This document shows, in pieces, positions 33,107-40,740 of a DNA stretch of 42,152 nucleotides (positions within the stretch are counted from its first letter, which is position 1; the number at the start of each line of letters is the position of its first letter). Under the pieces are notes generated by a model. It had not been told where the DNA came from. It worked only from the letters and a program-made list of their open reading frames with translations, and ran no database searches. Where the stretch lies: positions 1 to 42,152 of the forward strand of contig DATMQA010000150.1 of NCBI GenBank assembly GCA_035566895.1. Direction: 5' to 3'. The position numbers and the translations under genes were made by a program. This DNA comes from DATMQA01 sp035566895. GTDB taxonomy: Bacteria; Verrucomicrobiota; Verrucomicrobiia; Limisphaerales; UBA8199.

Positions 33107-36100
33107 TCAGCGCTTCAGCCGATAAAATGTCGCGGCCCCCTTGGCCGGAATTGTGACCTGGAAGACTCCGTTGCTGACGGTGAAGCCGTTGGTGACATTG
33201 AGCCAATTGCCGGGTGCAAGGTTCGGGCTGCCCTGCAGCGCATAGTTCAGGAAGGTGTTGGTCGGCCAGGTCAGCGCCACGTTGCCGCCGGACAGCGCAA
33301 TCGTCAGTGGCGGGGCCGGCAGCAGGCCATAGACGTTCAACCGGTTGGAGAAGGTCGCCATATAGACTTTGCCATTGGCGACTGTCGGCGCAACGAATTT
33401 AGGGTAATTGCCGAGCGCATCCCGCCCCGGCACCATGTCGGAATTCCACAGCTCGTTCGTGACATTTTGGGCATTATACGCGTGCAAGGTGCCGGCGGTC
33501 ACCGCCTGATTCGCATCGGACGTCGTGTTGACTGAGGCCCACAAGATGCCCGTGCCGGCGTTGGTGCCGTTAGCCGACAACGAGAGGATGCCGCCAGCCT
33601 GACCGCTGCCGCCCACCGTGCGGCTCTGAGAAAACACGGTCGTATTGAACTTCGCGTTATTGGTGAATTGATATTGGCGCAGGTGGTCGGAGGCGGCACC
33701 CCAGACATAGGCAAACGCACCGTTCGGACCACTCCACCACACCGGCCCACAATGAATTGGATGCGAGCCAATCGACCAGCTCTGGATGATGTTGGTATCC
33801 GCAGTGGTCGAGCCGCTCAGGCCTCCCATGTTATCCCGGTTCACGACGTAAAGCACCCCCGCCTTGCCGCCAGATAGCATCAAGGAGGTGCCTGGAATGA
33901 GCAGCACGCCCCCGGTGCCCAAATCCTGATCGCTGCCATTAAGGTTGTTCCAGTTGTACGGCGCGAACCAGCTCGCCAGTGAAAGGGTGCCGCTGTCGTT
34001 GGTGAGCTTCAGGAATGCCTCGCCGAAGTTGCTAACGCCGTCGAAGGTGCCGTTACCCGTGGAAAGATACACGTTGCCGTTGCTGTCTGCGGCCGGGCCA
34101 TGGTTGCTCATCCAGATGCCGGCCTGATTGCCGCTCGGGGTCGCATTGTACGTGATGGGCGGTAGCAATAAATTCGACGTGTTGTAGCCCATGACCCATC
34201 CGTGATAGGGCTGCCAGTCGCAGTGGGAAGACCAGGTAATATAAACATAGCCGTTGGCGAGCAGCAGGGCCGGGCGCTGGTTCTGTTTGTAGGGATCAAA
34301 AGCGACGGCGTTGACCGCAGCAATCACCACCGGGCTGTTGGGCCGTTCGTTTCCGGTAGTGATGTCCAGCGCGTGAAGCCGCTGAACATAGTTCGTAACG
34401 AGCCCGCTTATTTCCTTCGTGCGCACCACCACGTAGAGCGTACCGGCGGCCGGGTCAATAACCGGCGCGCCGACGATCCCCATGTTGCCGCTGAAATCCT
34501 TGTAATTACCGCCGCAGGCGCCGGTCATGTCCGTGTTCCGCGGGGCGACAATGTTCGGCGGGTTGATGAAACTATCAGTCCAGTAAGCGGTTGTGGCCGA
34601 CGCATCCTCGGCGTCGAAGGCGTAGATGCTGTCGTTGACCGTGGCGACGTAGACAATGTTGTGCACGCCTTTGCCGGGGATGTTCACATTGGTCATCACC
34701 AACGGTTGGGCATAAATCTGGTCGTCCACCGCGCGTGTGAACACGAGACCGAACTGGTTCGTATTGACGTCATTCACATTTAACTCTGTCTCGGCCAAGT
34801 TCGCGCCCGTGCGGGCGTTATCGTTGTGCTGGGTTAGCACTGGCGTCAGTGTCACCGCCGGGTTGCTGGCGGCGGTAGTGAAACTCGCCGAGGGAGCGCC
34901 CCAGGTGGTGCCGGCCGCGTTGACCGCCCGGGCGGCGTAATAGTAGGTGGTATTGGGCGAAAGCCCGGTTACGTTTTGGGCAAAAGCGCCGCTTTGCAAG
35001 CCGAGCCCGACGCTCTGCGCCCAGGCTCCGGGGTTGCTCATGCCATCCGCCGGCCCGTAGAAAATGGTGACGGTCGGGGTGTCGCCGCCAGTGGCGAGCA
35101 CCTGGCCATTCAATGTCGCCGTTAGGGTTTGAATCGCGCTGGCCGGCAGGTTTGCCACTTGCGCTACGGAGGGCTGAACCACCGTCACCGTTGCCTGGTT
35201 GGTCGCCGCCCCGTTGGGATTAGTGGCGATGACCATCACGTTCGTATAGCCGAAACTGACCGTCGTCGTCGTGTAGGTGGAACCAGAAGCGCCGTTCACC
35301 AAAATCCCGTTCGTGTACCAGGCGTAGGATATGGTCCCTGGACCATCCGCCACGGCCCTGAAACTGGCGTTATGGTTTACGGCGACGGTGGTATTGGTTA
35401 GAGGCACGGTGAACGAAGTTTTGCTGCCGGGGGTATAAACCAGGAAGTTGTCCCACGCATCGATGCCGCCATTCTGAAACGCCCGCAGGGCCGGCCAGGT
35501 CGTCGTCGTCGAAGCAATGTCCTGCCCGGTCCGGCTTACCAGGGTGGAAATAAGGACGAGGTTGGCGCCCGGGGTCTGGCCATCGGCGCCGTAATCGTAA
35601 ACGGCGCAACCCGCGTTGAAACTGCCCGGGCCGGTGTTGGTCAGGGCCACGACAAATTTGTACCACTCGCCGGCTGACACCGTGAGTGTTCCCAGCGTGG
35701 CTTCCACGGCGTTGGTATTGGCGGTGCGGAACTGCTCCCGCAGCGACCAGGTGGTCGCCGCCGTGGGAACAAACCGGTAGCTTTCAAACGCCACGCCGGC
35801 ATTGTTGTTCAACCCGTTGTTGTTGACGTTCATCAGGCCTAACTGGACCTTGTTGCCGCTGGTCTGGCCGTTGGCTTTCATCAGTACCGAAATGATGACC
35901 GTCGCCCCATTGGTCGAAAAATCCCAACTGCCGCTTTGGTACGCCGCGGTCGTATCGCTGCTCTGGAAGACGCTCACCTCGCCGCTGCCGCCCGCGCCAC
36001 CCGTGGGGCTCTCACTGAAAGAATAGTTCCCGCCGTTGACACCGGTGGCGTCATTCCAGGGGTTGAAGTTGTTGGTGTATTGCCCGGCCGTGTTAAAGTC

Positions 36101-36244
36101 CAGGAACACCGTCTGGCCTGACGCAACTTTCCATCCGCCCAGAAGGATGGGCACAGAGAGAACCAGGCCGGTCAGTTGTTTGGAGAAGAACCTCCGGGCC
36201 AGCTCTGGCCCGGCCATGAGGGAGAACGAGTTGTAACGGCCCAT
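33107..36244 (-). CDS. Large secreted protein: Ig-like, Fn3-like and PQQ-like beta-propeller domains
   Basis: A 1045-aa protein with a signal peptide (QLTGLVLSVPILLGGWKVASGQ, ~residues 23-44). Predicted order: a lectin/LamG-like sandwich (~45-270), an Ig-like domain (~280-355, ISYAWYTNGILVNGASGSTY), an Fn3-like domain (~375-465, LSPNTTYYYAARAVNAAG), a beta-propeller of PQQ-type repeats (~475-985), and the shared C-terminal module (~985-1045, VALTWPTN...FYRLKR). Propeller blades include IVYVATVNDSIYAFDAEDA, TLYVVV and VYMATF. No Asp/Glu catalytic pair of PQQ-dependent alcohol dehydrogenases was identified, so PQQ binding is not claimed. An ATG nine codons later (36217) is an alternative start. 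A promoter lies just upstream. Confidence 0.85.
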   Translation of the reverse strand: MGRYNSFSLMAGPELARRFFSKQLTGLVLSVPILLGGWKVASGQTVFLDFNTAGQYTNNFNPWNDATGVNGGNYSFSESPTGGAGGSGEVSVFQSSDTTAAYQSGSWDFSTNGATVIISVLMKANGQTSGNKVQLGLMNVNNNGLNNNAGVAFESYRFVPTAATTWSLREQFRTANTNAVEATLGTLTVSAGEWYKFVVALTNTGPGSFNAGCAVYDYGADGQTPGANLVLISTLVSRTGQDIASTTTTWPALRAFQNGGIDAWDNFLVYTPGSKTSFTVPLTNTTVAVNHNASFRAVADGPGTISYAWYTNGILVNGASGSTYTTTTVSFGYTNVMVIATNPNGAATNQATVTVVQPSVAQVANLPASAIQTLTATLNGQVLATGGDTPTVTIFYGPADGMSNPGAWAQSVGLGLQSGAFAQNVTGLSPNTTYYYAARAVNAAGTTWGAPSASFTTAASNPAVTLTPVLTQHNDNARTGANLAETELNVNDVNTNQFGLVFTRAVDDQIYAQPLVMTNVNIPGKGVHNIVYVATVNDSIYAFDAEDASATTAYWTDSFINPPNIVAPRNTDMTGACGGNYKDFSGNMGIVGAPVIDPAAGTLYVVVRTKEISGLVTNYVQRLHALDITTGNERPNSPVVIAAVNAVAFDPYKQNQRPALLLANGYVYITWSSHCDWQPYHGWVMGYNTSNLLLPPITYNATPSGNQAGIWMSNHGPAADSNGNVYLSTGNGTFDGVSNFGEAFLKLTNDSGTLSLASWFAPYNWNNLNGSDQDLGTGGVLLIPGTSLMLSGGKAGVLYVVNRDNMGGLSGSTTADTNIIQSWSIGSHPIHCGPVWWSGPNGAFAYVWGAASDHLRQYQFTNNAKFNTTVFSQSRTVGGSGQAGGILSLSANGTNAGTGILWASVNTTSDANQAVTAGTLHAYNAQNVTNELWNSDMVPGRDALGNYPKFVAPTVANGKVYMATFSNRLNVYGLLPAPPLTIALSGGNVALTWPTNTFLNYALQGSPNLAPGNWLNVTNGFTVSNGVFQVTIPAKGAATFYRLKR

Positions 36245-36259
36245 AGGGGATACCCCTGG

Positions 36260-36287
36260 ATAGTAACATTTCCCTTAATGAAGTCAA
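36260..36287 (-). promoter_or_regulatory. Predicted promoter of the propeller protein, with small palindrome
   Basis: On the minus strand, TTGACT (36287-36282) and TACTAT (36265-36260) are spaced by 16 bases. The predicted start falls within the perfect palindrome AGGGG-ATA-CCCCT at 36245-36257, directly before the ATG. The leader would be under 15 bases, and the palindrome could act as an operator. Confidence 0.45.
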
Positions 36288-36295
36288 TCCTGACT

Positions 36296-36415
36296 GTAGG
36301 AGACGACGTCAGGAGTCTCTGATCAAAGTTGCGGCGCGCGATGGAATGTGAGCCCGGAGTGGGCCGTTTCGTCTCCGACAATGATAGATCAGAGACTCCT
36401 TACGTCGTCTCCTAC
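36296..36415. repeat. 29-bp inverted repeat element
   Basis: The arms at 36296-36324 and 36387-36415 (core gtaggagacgacgt / acgtcgtctcctac) are inverted copies with one mismatch around a 62-base centre. The right arm runs into the last codons of the decarboxylase gene. No target duplication is visible at its edges. Confidence 0.85.
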
Positions 36416-37867
36416 AATCGTCTCCTGCGAGCGCTCTATCTCGGCTGCCAATTTGCAGAGCAGTTCCCAGGCAGCCTGCACGTGCCTCGCCTCTGTATGA
36501 GTTTGCCCAACGCAAAACCGCAGGGTGTAGCGCCCGTTCAGGACAGTGTGGGTGAGATAGGCTTTCCCGGTCTGGTTCAGGCGCTCAAGCAGCCGGCGGT
36601 TGAAATCGTCTCCGGCCCGGTGCGCGAAGCACACTAGGTTGAGCGGCGCCGGGGCGCGTAGCTCGAAAGTCTTTGATGCCCGCACCCAGCCGGCGAATTC
36701 CTGCGCCAGTTCGACGTGACGCCGGATATGATGGCGCAACCCCTCCACCCCGTAATGGCGGATAACAAACCAGAGCTTGAGCGCGCGAAAGCGGCGGCCC
36801 AGCGGCACTTGCCAGTCACGGTAATCAATGACGGCCCCCGATTCCGTCGCTTTGTTCCGCAAGTATTCCGGCAGGACGCTCAGGGTGTTAATGAGTGCTG
36901 ACCGATCGGCGACATAAAAACAATCGCAATCGAAATTCGTGAACATCCATTTGTGCGGGTTGAAGGCATAGGAATCCGCGAACTCCAATCCGAGGTGGAT
37001 ATGCCGGAACTCCGGACAAAGGGCGGCGGTGCCGCACATGGCGCCATCGACGTGCAGCCACAAATGCTCCTCGCGACAAATCCGTCCAATCGCGGACACC
37101 GGGTCAAACCCATTCGAGGAGGTGGTGCCAGCCGTGGCCACGACGAAGCAGGGAATCCGTCCCGCCTGTCGATCCTGTTTGACCTGAGCGGCCAGCGCTT
37201 CCGGCTGTATCGCGCAATGTTCGTCCACGGCGAGCAACCTTAGGTTCTCCCGGCCCAACCCGGCGACCTTGGCCGCTTTCTCAACGGAGGAATGCGCGTG
37301 CGGCGAGGTATAAGCAACCAAACGTCCGTCGCAGCCCTTTTCGTTGCTCTGGAATCCCGTCGCCCGCTCGCGCGCGGCCAGCAACGCGCACAAAACGGCG
37401 CTCGAAGCGGTGTCCTGAATCACGCCGCCACCCGGCCCGGTCGATTTGAATCTCGCCGGCAACCCAAGCATATCCGCCATCCAATCGAGGACATGAGTCT
37501 CGAGTTCCGTGCACGCCGGGCTGGTGGCCCAAAGCATCCCCTGAACTCCCAAACCGGCGGAGAGTAATTCACCCAAAATCGACGGCCCGGAATTGTTGGC
37601 GGGGAAAAACGCGAAAAAGTTTGGCGACTGCCAATGGGTGATGCCCGGCAGTAGCAGCTTATCGACATCGGCTAAGATGGTGTCGAAACTCTCACCGTGC
37701 ACCGGCGGCTCCGGCGGGAGGGAGGCGCGAACCTGGCCCGGCTGGACCTGACAAAGTACCGGCAGTGATTCGACACGCTTCTGGTATTCCGCGAGCCAAT
37801 CCACCACGGCATGGCCGCACCGCCGGAATTCCTCGGGGGACATGTGATAACTGGCAGTTTGTGGCAT
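36389..37867 (-). CDS. PLP-dependent aromatic-L-amino-acid decarboxylase family protein
   Basis: A 492-aa group II decarboxylase close to the size of DOPA/tryptophan decarboxylases. Motifs: HWQSPNFFAFFPANNSGPSI near residue 78, TSPACTELE, YTSPHAHSSVEKA with the stacking His190, CFVVATAGTTSSNGFDP, WLHVDGAMCG with Asp274 for the pyridine nitrogen, and NPHKWMF with the Schiff-base Lys306. It would form an aromatic amine (tryptamine, tyramine or dopamine) or an aldehyde from its amino acid. The frame is open 87 codons upstream, but the family start MPQTASYHMSPEEFRR gives 37867. A structured leader with an intrinsic terminator lies 110 bases upstream on the same strand. Confidence 0.93.
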   Translation of the reverse strand: MPQTASYHMSPEEFRRCGHAVVDWLAEYQKRVESLPVLCQVQPGQVRASLPPEPPVHGESFDTILADVDKLLLPGITHWQSPNFFAFFPANNSGPSILGELLSAGLGVQGMLWATSPACTELETHVLDWMADMLGLPARFKSTGPGGGVIQDTASSAVLCALLAARERATGFQSNEKGCDGRLVAYTSPHAHSSVEKAAKVAGLGRENLRLLAVDEHCAIQPEALAAQVKQDRQAGRIPCFVVATAGTTSSNGFDPVSAIGRICREEHLWLHVDGAMCGTAALCPEFRHIHLGLEFADSYAFNPHKWMFTNFDCDCFYVADRSALINTLSVLPEYLRNKATESGAVIDYRDWQVPLGRRFRALKLWFVIRHYGVEGLRHHIRRHVELAQEFAGWVRASKTFELRAPAPLNLVCFAHRAGDDFNRRLLERLNQTGKAYLTHTVLNGRYTLRFCVGQTHTEARHVQAAWELLCKLAAEIERSQETIVGDDVRSL

Positions 37868-37977
37868 AAGGCAGAAGGGTAGGGGAGAGAAGACTGCGCG
37901 GCCAGTGACAAAGTCGATCCGGAGAGGCCCTGGCAACCCGAGCAAAATTTTCAGGCGCGCCGGGGGATTCGCCCCGG

Positions 37978-38012
37978 AAAAGCAAAAGGCGCAGCCGGTA
38001 GGAGACTGCGCC
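37978..38012 (-). terminator. Rho-independent terminator upstream of the decarboxylase
   Basis: On the minus strand, GGCGCAG (38012-38006) pairs perfectly with CTGCGCC (37994-37988), and TTTTGCTTTT follows. It lies 110 bases before the decarboxylase start, and no protein gene precedes it on that strand. It must therefore end a leader or a small RNA. Confidence 0.8.
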
Positions 38013-38120
38013 GACGAAGGGCGGAGGACAACGCCCTTCCTGTCGCCATTGCGGAGACCAGGCAACCTTGCTCGGATGACGGGCAGGCGCAATCCGGGTG
38101 AGCGCTGGAAACGCTCCCGG
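37978..38120 (-). ncRNA. Candidate structured RNA or attenuator leader
   Basis: Read on the minus strand, four helices follow each other almost without linkers. A: GAGCG/CGCTC extended by CCGG/CCGG (38120-38094). B: ATTGCG/CGCAAT (38093-38048). C: CGAC plus GAAGGGCG with their complements (38045-38012). D: the terminator. No ORF, known riboswitch core or RNA family was recognised. It could be a free ncRNA or a transcription attenuator controlling the decarboxylase. The 5' end is unknown. Confidence 0.4.
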
Positions 38121-38162
38121 GGATTCACGGGGAGGGCAATTTTCTGAAAGCCAAAATAATCC

Positions 38163-38190
38163 TTGACACCGAACCCAGTTTAGCTAATAT
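38163..38190 (+). promoter_or_regulatory. Predicted sigma-70 promoter of the PEP-CTERM protease gene
   Basis: A consensus TTGACA (38163-38168), a 16-base spacer and TAATAT (38185-38190). The expected start near 38197 leaves a ~20-base leader to the ATG at 38218. Confidence 0.6.
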
Positions 38191-38217
38191 CGCCCATAAG
38201 CTTAAAAGAACCGGACT

Positions 38218-39291
38218 ATGAACCCGTCATTCTCTGCACTCTCTACCGCCACCCTCCTACTCCCTCGCCGCCCGCGCCGGACTTTCTCGCGCCTGCCTTG
38301 GTGCCTTTTGGCGCCTTTTCGTGCCCATCCAGTTCCCTTCGCGAAGCTCGCCGCGCCTGGCCTCCTCCTGCTGGTTCAGTCGGCGGCCCTGGCCATCGGG
38401 CCGGCGGGGCAGACCATTGCCCCTCAATACGACAACGTGGTCCGCGTCCTCGTCCTCGATACGTCGCTGCCCGACGGTGAAGGGTTCTTCAACGGCACCG
38501 GCTCAGTCGTCGCCAACCAGAACGTCGGCGGACAGGGAATGCTCTGGGTCCTCACCGCCGACCACGTCATCTCGACGGGTGGTCCCACCGGTGCGGCCCG
38601 CTCGGGCATCGGTTTCGCTTTCGGCAACTCTCCCGACGCCGGTGGAGCGGCCACCGGCAACTCCGCCTATTACAATAACTCTTACGCGCAGGTTGGCAGC
38701 ATCTTTCGGGGCGGCTCCACCGGGGTCGAGGACCTCGCCCTCTATGGAGTCGATTACGGTGCTTACAATGCGGCGCTGACGACGGTGAGCCTGGTGCCGG
38801 CGACGGCGTTTTTCAACTTTTCCGATATCGGTTATGGCAACCAGGGCAACCTCGTCGCGGGCGGCTATCAGGCCCAGGGAAAATACGGCACGCAACGGTA
38901 TTTCAACCAAAAGGTGGGGACGTTCAAGCTGACCTACACGACGGCGGACGGCTATACGATGGAGACCGCGGAGTTCCAGATTCAAAACCCGACCGACGCG
39001 AGCGCTCCCGCCGGTAGCGGCGCGGCCCTCGATGCCGACTCCGGGTCTCCCTGGTTCTCCTCCGCCAACAACGGCACGTATTACAAGAACAACGAATTCG
39101 CCGTTCTCTCCGGGATCAAGGGCGGACCGACGAACGGACTGTTCGCTTTCGGCCAGACAGAGTACGCCGTCTCGCTCTCGCAGCAGGACGTCAACTGGGT
39201 TTACGCCTCGGTGCCCGAACCCGGGCCGGCCCTGGCTCTCCTCGGCCTGGTCAGCACTTGGTTCGCGCTTCGTTCACGTCGCGCGGCGTGA
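38218..39291 (+). CDS. PEP-CTERM anchored trypsin-like serine protease
   Basis: A 357-aa protein. A long basic N-region precedes the hydrophobic signal (APGLLLLVQSAALA, ~46-59). A trypsin-like catalytic triad is readable: His116 in VLTADHVIS, Asp172 in VEDLALYG and Ser275 in DADSGSPWF, with the classical TA-x-H and DSGSP contexts. It ends with VPEPGPALALLGLV, a hydrophobic stretch and RSRRAA, the exosortase sorting signal. It is therefore probably a surface-processed endopeptidase. The first 40 residues (LPRRPRRTFSRLP) are odd for a signal peptide, and no later in-frame ATG precedes the hydrophobic segment. Confidence 0.85.
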   Translation: MNPSFSALSTATLLLPRRPRRTFSRLPWCLLAPFRAHPVPFAKLAAPGLLLLVQSAALAIGPAGQTIAPQYDNVVRVLVLDTSLPDGEGFFNGTGSVVANQNVGGQGMLWVLTADHVISTGGPTGAARSGIGFAFGNSPDAGGAATGNSAYYNNSYAQVGSIFRGGSTGVEDLALYGVDYGAYNAALTTVSLVPATAFFNFSDIGYGNQGNLVAGGYQAQGKYGTQRYFNQKVGTFKLTYTTADGYTMETAEFQIQNPTDASAPAGSGAALDADSGSPWFSSANNGTYYKNNEFAVLSGIKGGPTNGLFAFGQTEYAVSLSQQDVNWVYASVPEPGPALALLGLVSTWFALRSRRAA

Positions 39292-39307
39292 GGATAAGGA
39301 TGCTGGT

Positions 39308-39377
39308 GAGCCGCCGGGACCAACCGCTCCTGAGCCGCGAACGCGCCCTGACAAGACCGGCTGGTCCCGGTCGGCTC
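39308..39377. repeat. Inverted repeat downstream of the protease gene
   Basis: gagccgccgggacca (39308-39322) and tggtcccggtcggctc (39362-39377) are inverted copies differing by a one-base indel; the loop is 39 bases. It may terminate the protease transcript or be another dispersed palindrome. No T-tract follows. Confidence 0.65.
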
Positions 39378-39445
39378 TACCGGTGGGTTGGGCGGTTGCT
39401 GTAATGGGTGTAGTGCAGACCTCACGGTGGTGGATGCACAGGCCA

Positions 39446-39731
39446 TCATGGACCTGGCTTGGTGATGAGGACGTATACGCCTATCGGTAGCTGAACCGGT
39501 AATGTCGCGACATCGGCGGCAACCGTGAACGGGACCAACGCGTAATACGCGGGCTGCCCCGGGACAGATTCGATCTTCCACTTTCGGAAGCCAAGGGCAC
39601 CCATCCGGATGCTCACCCTCCACGATGGTCGATTCCTCGTGCAGCATGGCGTGCTTGGTGACGACGTGATTGGTGATGCACCCGCTCGTGAGGAGTGGGC
39701 TTGCGAGTAGGAGCAGCATCAGCTTTTTCAT
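39446..39731 (-). pseudogene. Small lipoprotein gene with a +1 frameshift
   Basis: The start MKKLMLLLLASPLLTSGC is a clear lipoprotein signal with lipobox LTSGC, followed by ITNHVVTKHAMLHEES. In the original frame the sequence then turns into Arg/His/Cys-rich noise that runs into the palindrome. One base off, from about 39600, the frame continues sensibly: LGFRKWKIESVPGQPAYYAL and then VPFTVAADVATLPVQLPIGV, stopping at TGA 39446-39448. Repairing one inserted base gives a ~95-residue lipoprotein of a type often seen as a short accessory gene. Function is unknown. It lies immediately after the attC-like site, in the orientation expected of a cassette gene. Confidence 0.6.
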
Positions 39732-39785
39732 AGCGGTTTGGCCCTGGCGCTACGGCGCCCAAAACGCTGCGCAATGGCGCGCCGG

Positions 39786-39848
39786 CACTAACAACCAAAT
39801 GCAAACACACGCGTAATCGGCGCGTCCACTGCCGCAGCCGGGTTAGGC
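39786..39848 (-). other. Integron attC-like recombination site
   Basis: On the minus strand GCCTAAC (39848-39842, overlapping the TAA stop of the ORF) and GTTAGTG (39792-39786) bound a 63-base imperfect palindrome. The core pairs as TGCGG with a wobble partner in TTTGCA, and the tip is ACGCG/CGCGT. The GCCTAAC...GTTAG boxes, size and position at the end of a short ORF fit attC. The R' box departs from GTTRRRY at one position, and no integrase gene is in the window. Confidence 0.4.
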
Positions 39849-40208
39849 GCTGTCCTTGGACTCGGCCTTGAATTCATGGCAGATGAACTCATAACACGGA
39901 TCGTCGTCGAGGTAGAGCCGTAAATGCCGCAAACCTCCTGTCTCCTCCCGAGCGCCCTGCAACTGCTGACGAATCTCAGCCAGCCAACCGGTATCGCCCA
40001 GGTCCGTCACCCGGTCGTAAGTAGCAATCATGTCCGACGTGCAGGCTCTATAGTGTGTGACGCGTAGTGCCTCCACTCGTCGAAATAAGAACTCGTCCGT
40101 GGCGTCCTCGTGCCGGATGAAGACTATATAGTCGCGCTTGGGCAGCATCCGCAGCGCATCCTCAGAACGGCCGGAAGAAGGGCACGATGTTCTCGCTAGA
40201 GTCTGCAT
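39843..40208 (-). CDS. Hypothetical protein, cassette-like ORF
   Basis: 121 residues, or 101 from the second ATG at 40148, which has GAGGA 10 bases upstream. The part from MLPKRDYIVFIRHEDATDEF to YEFICHEFKAESKDSA has balanced composition and looks coding. No family is recognised and there is no signal peptide. The stop codon lies within the GCCTAAC box of an attC-like site. A GTTAGGC box stands ~15 bases upstream of its first ATG (40229-40223), so the whole looks like a ~440-bp gene cassette. Confidence 0.55.
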   Translation of the reverse strand: MQTLARTSCPSSGRSEDALRMLPKRDYIVFIRHEDATDEFLFRRVEALRVTHYRACTSDMIATYDRVTDLGDTGWLAEIRQQLQGAREETGGLRHLRLYLDDDPCYEFICHEFKAESKDSA

Positions 40209-40414
40209 ACTTGTGCTGCTCGGCCTAACTACTTAATAACCCGGAAGGAATTCGGCCTAAGTAGATAATAGGGCAGAAACACGGAATTAGTTCCTGGTGC
40301 AAGCAGCGTCTCCGGGCGGAGGCTGCGCCGGGTCCCCGGGGGGAGAGATTCGGAATAGCCTTTCACGATCTGTAGCATAAGGGTGATGATATGATAGCGC
40401 AAGGGTAAATTAGT
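40209..40414. other. Non-coding accessory stretch
   Basis: No gene is seen. tcggcctaa occurs at 40220-40228 and 40252-40260, and ctactta/taagtag form a small inverted pair around them. The stretch to 40414 shows changing base composition and no ORF. Confidence 0.4.
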
Positions 40415-40595
40415 AAGGATGGGTAATCGGTCAGTGACGGCGGCCGGAGCGCGGACATTCTTGTCCGCAGCAATGTACTACGCGCGAGATTGGTCCGCAA
40501 ATCCGGGCCGCGCAGGCGTTCGGCAGTTGCTGCGGACAGGAATGTCCGCGCTCCGCTACTTCCCGCCCGCCGTCACTGACCGATTACAAGGATGG
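40415..40595. mobile_element. MITE-like element with 8-bp target duplication
   Basis: A 165-bp palindromic element (40423-40587) has perfect ~21-bp terminal inverted repeats beginning gtaatcggtcagtgacgg. Subterminal inverted copies of cggagcgcggacatt follow, each containing a small GCGGACA/TGTCCGC hairpin. The element is flanked on both sides by the direct repeat AAGGATGG (40415-40422 and 40588-40595). It encodes nothing, so it would be moved in trans. Confidence 0.8.
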
Positions 40596-40740
40596 AATGG
40601 CCCCTCTCCCCGGCGGGGGGCGGACGGGGCCGGGAAGGATTAAGATTAAGATTACGACCAGAGCGGTCACACTGTGCATTGAGACGCACAGTTGTCACCC
40701 GCGCGACCCGCGCTAATCTGCCCCAGTAACTGAGAAGCCG

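Noticed and set aside
38041..38100. Plus-strand resemblance to a SAM riboswitch (AGGCAACC ... GGCGCAATCC)
   Set aside because: The conserved core around it is missing, the only real terminator is on the other strand, and the downstream gene has its own promoter.
39318..39393. Second attC-like site (GCCCAAC ... GTTGGTC on the minus strand)
   Set aside because: The dominant pairing here is the offset GAGCCG/GGTCCCGG palindrome, which does not fold like attC, and no cassette ORF ends there.
39201..39445. C-terminal extension of the lipoprotein frame (NPPVEPTGTSRSCQG...)
   Set aside because: This is translation through a palindromic repeat after a frameshift, not a conserved protein domain.
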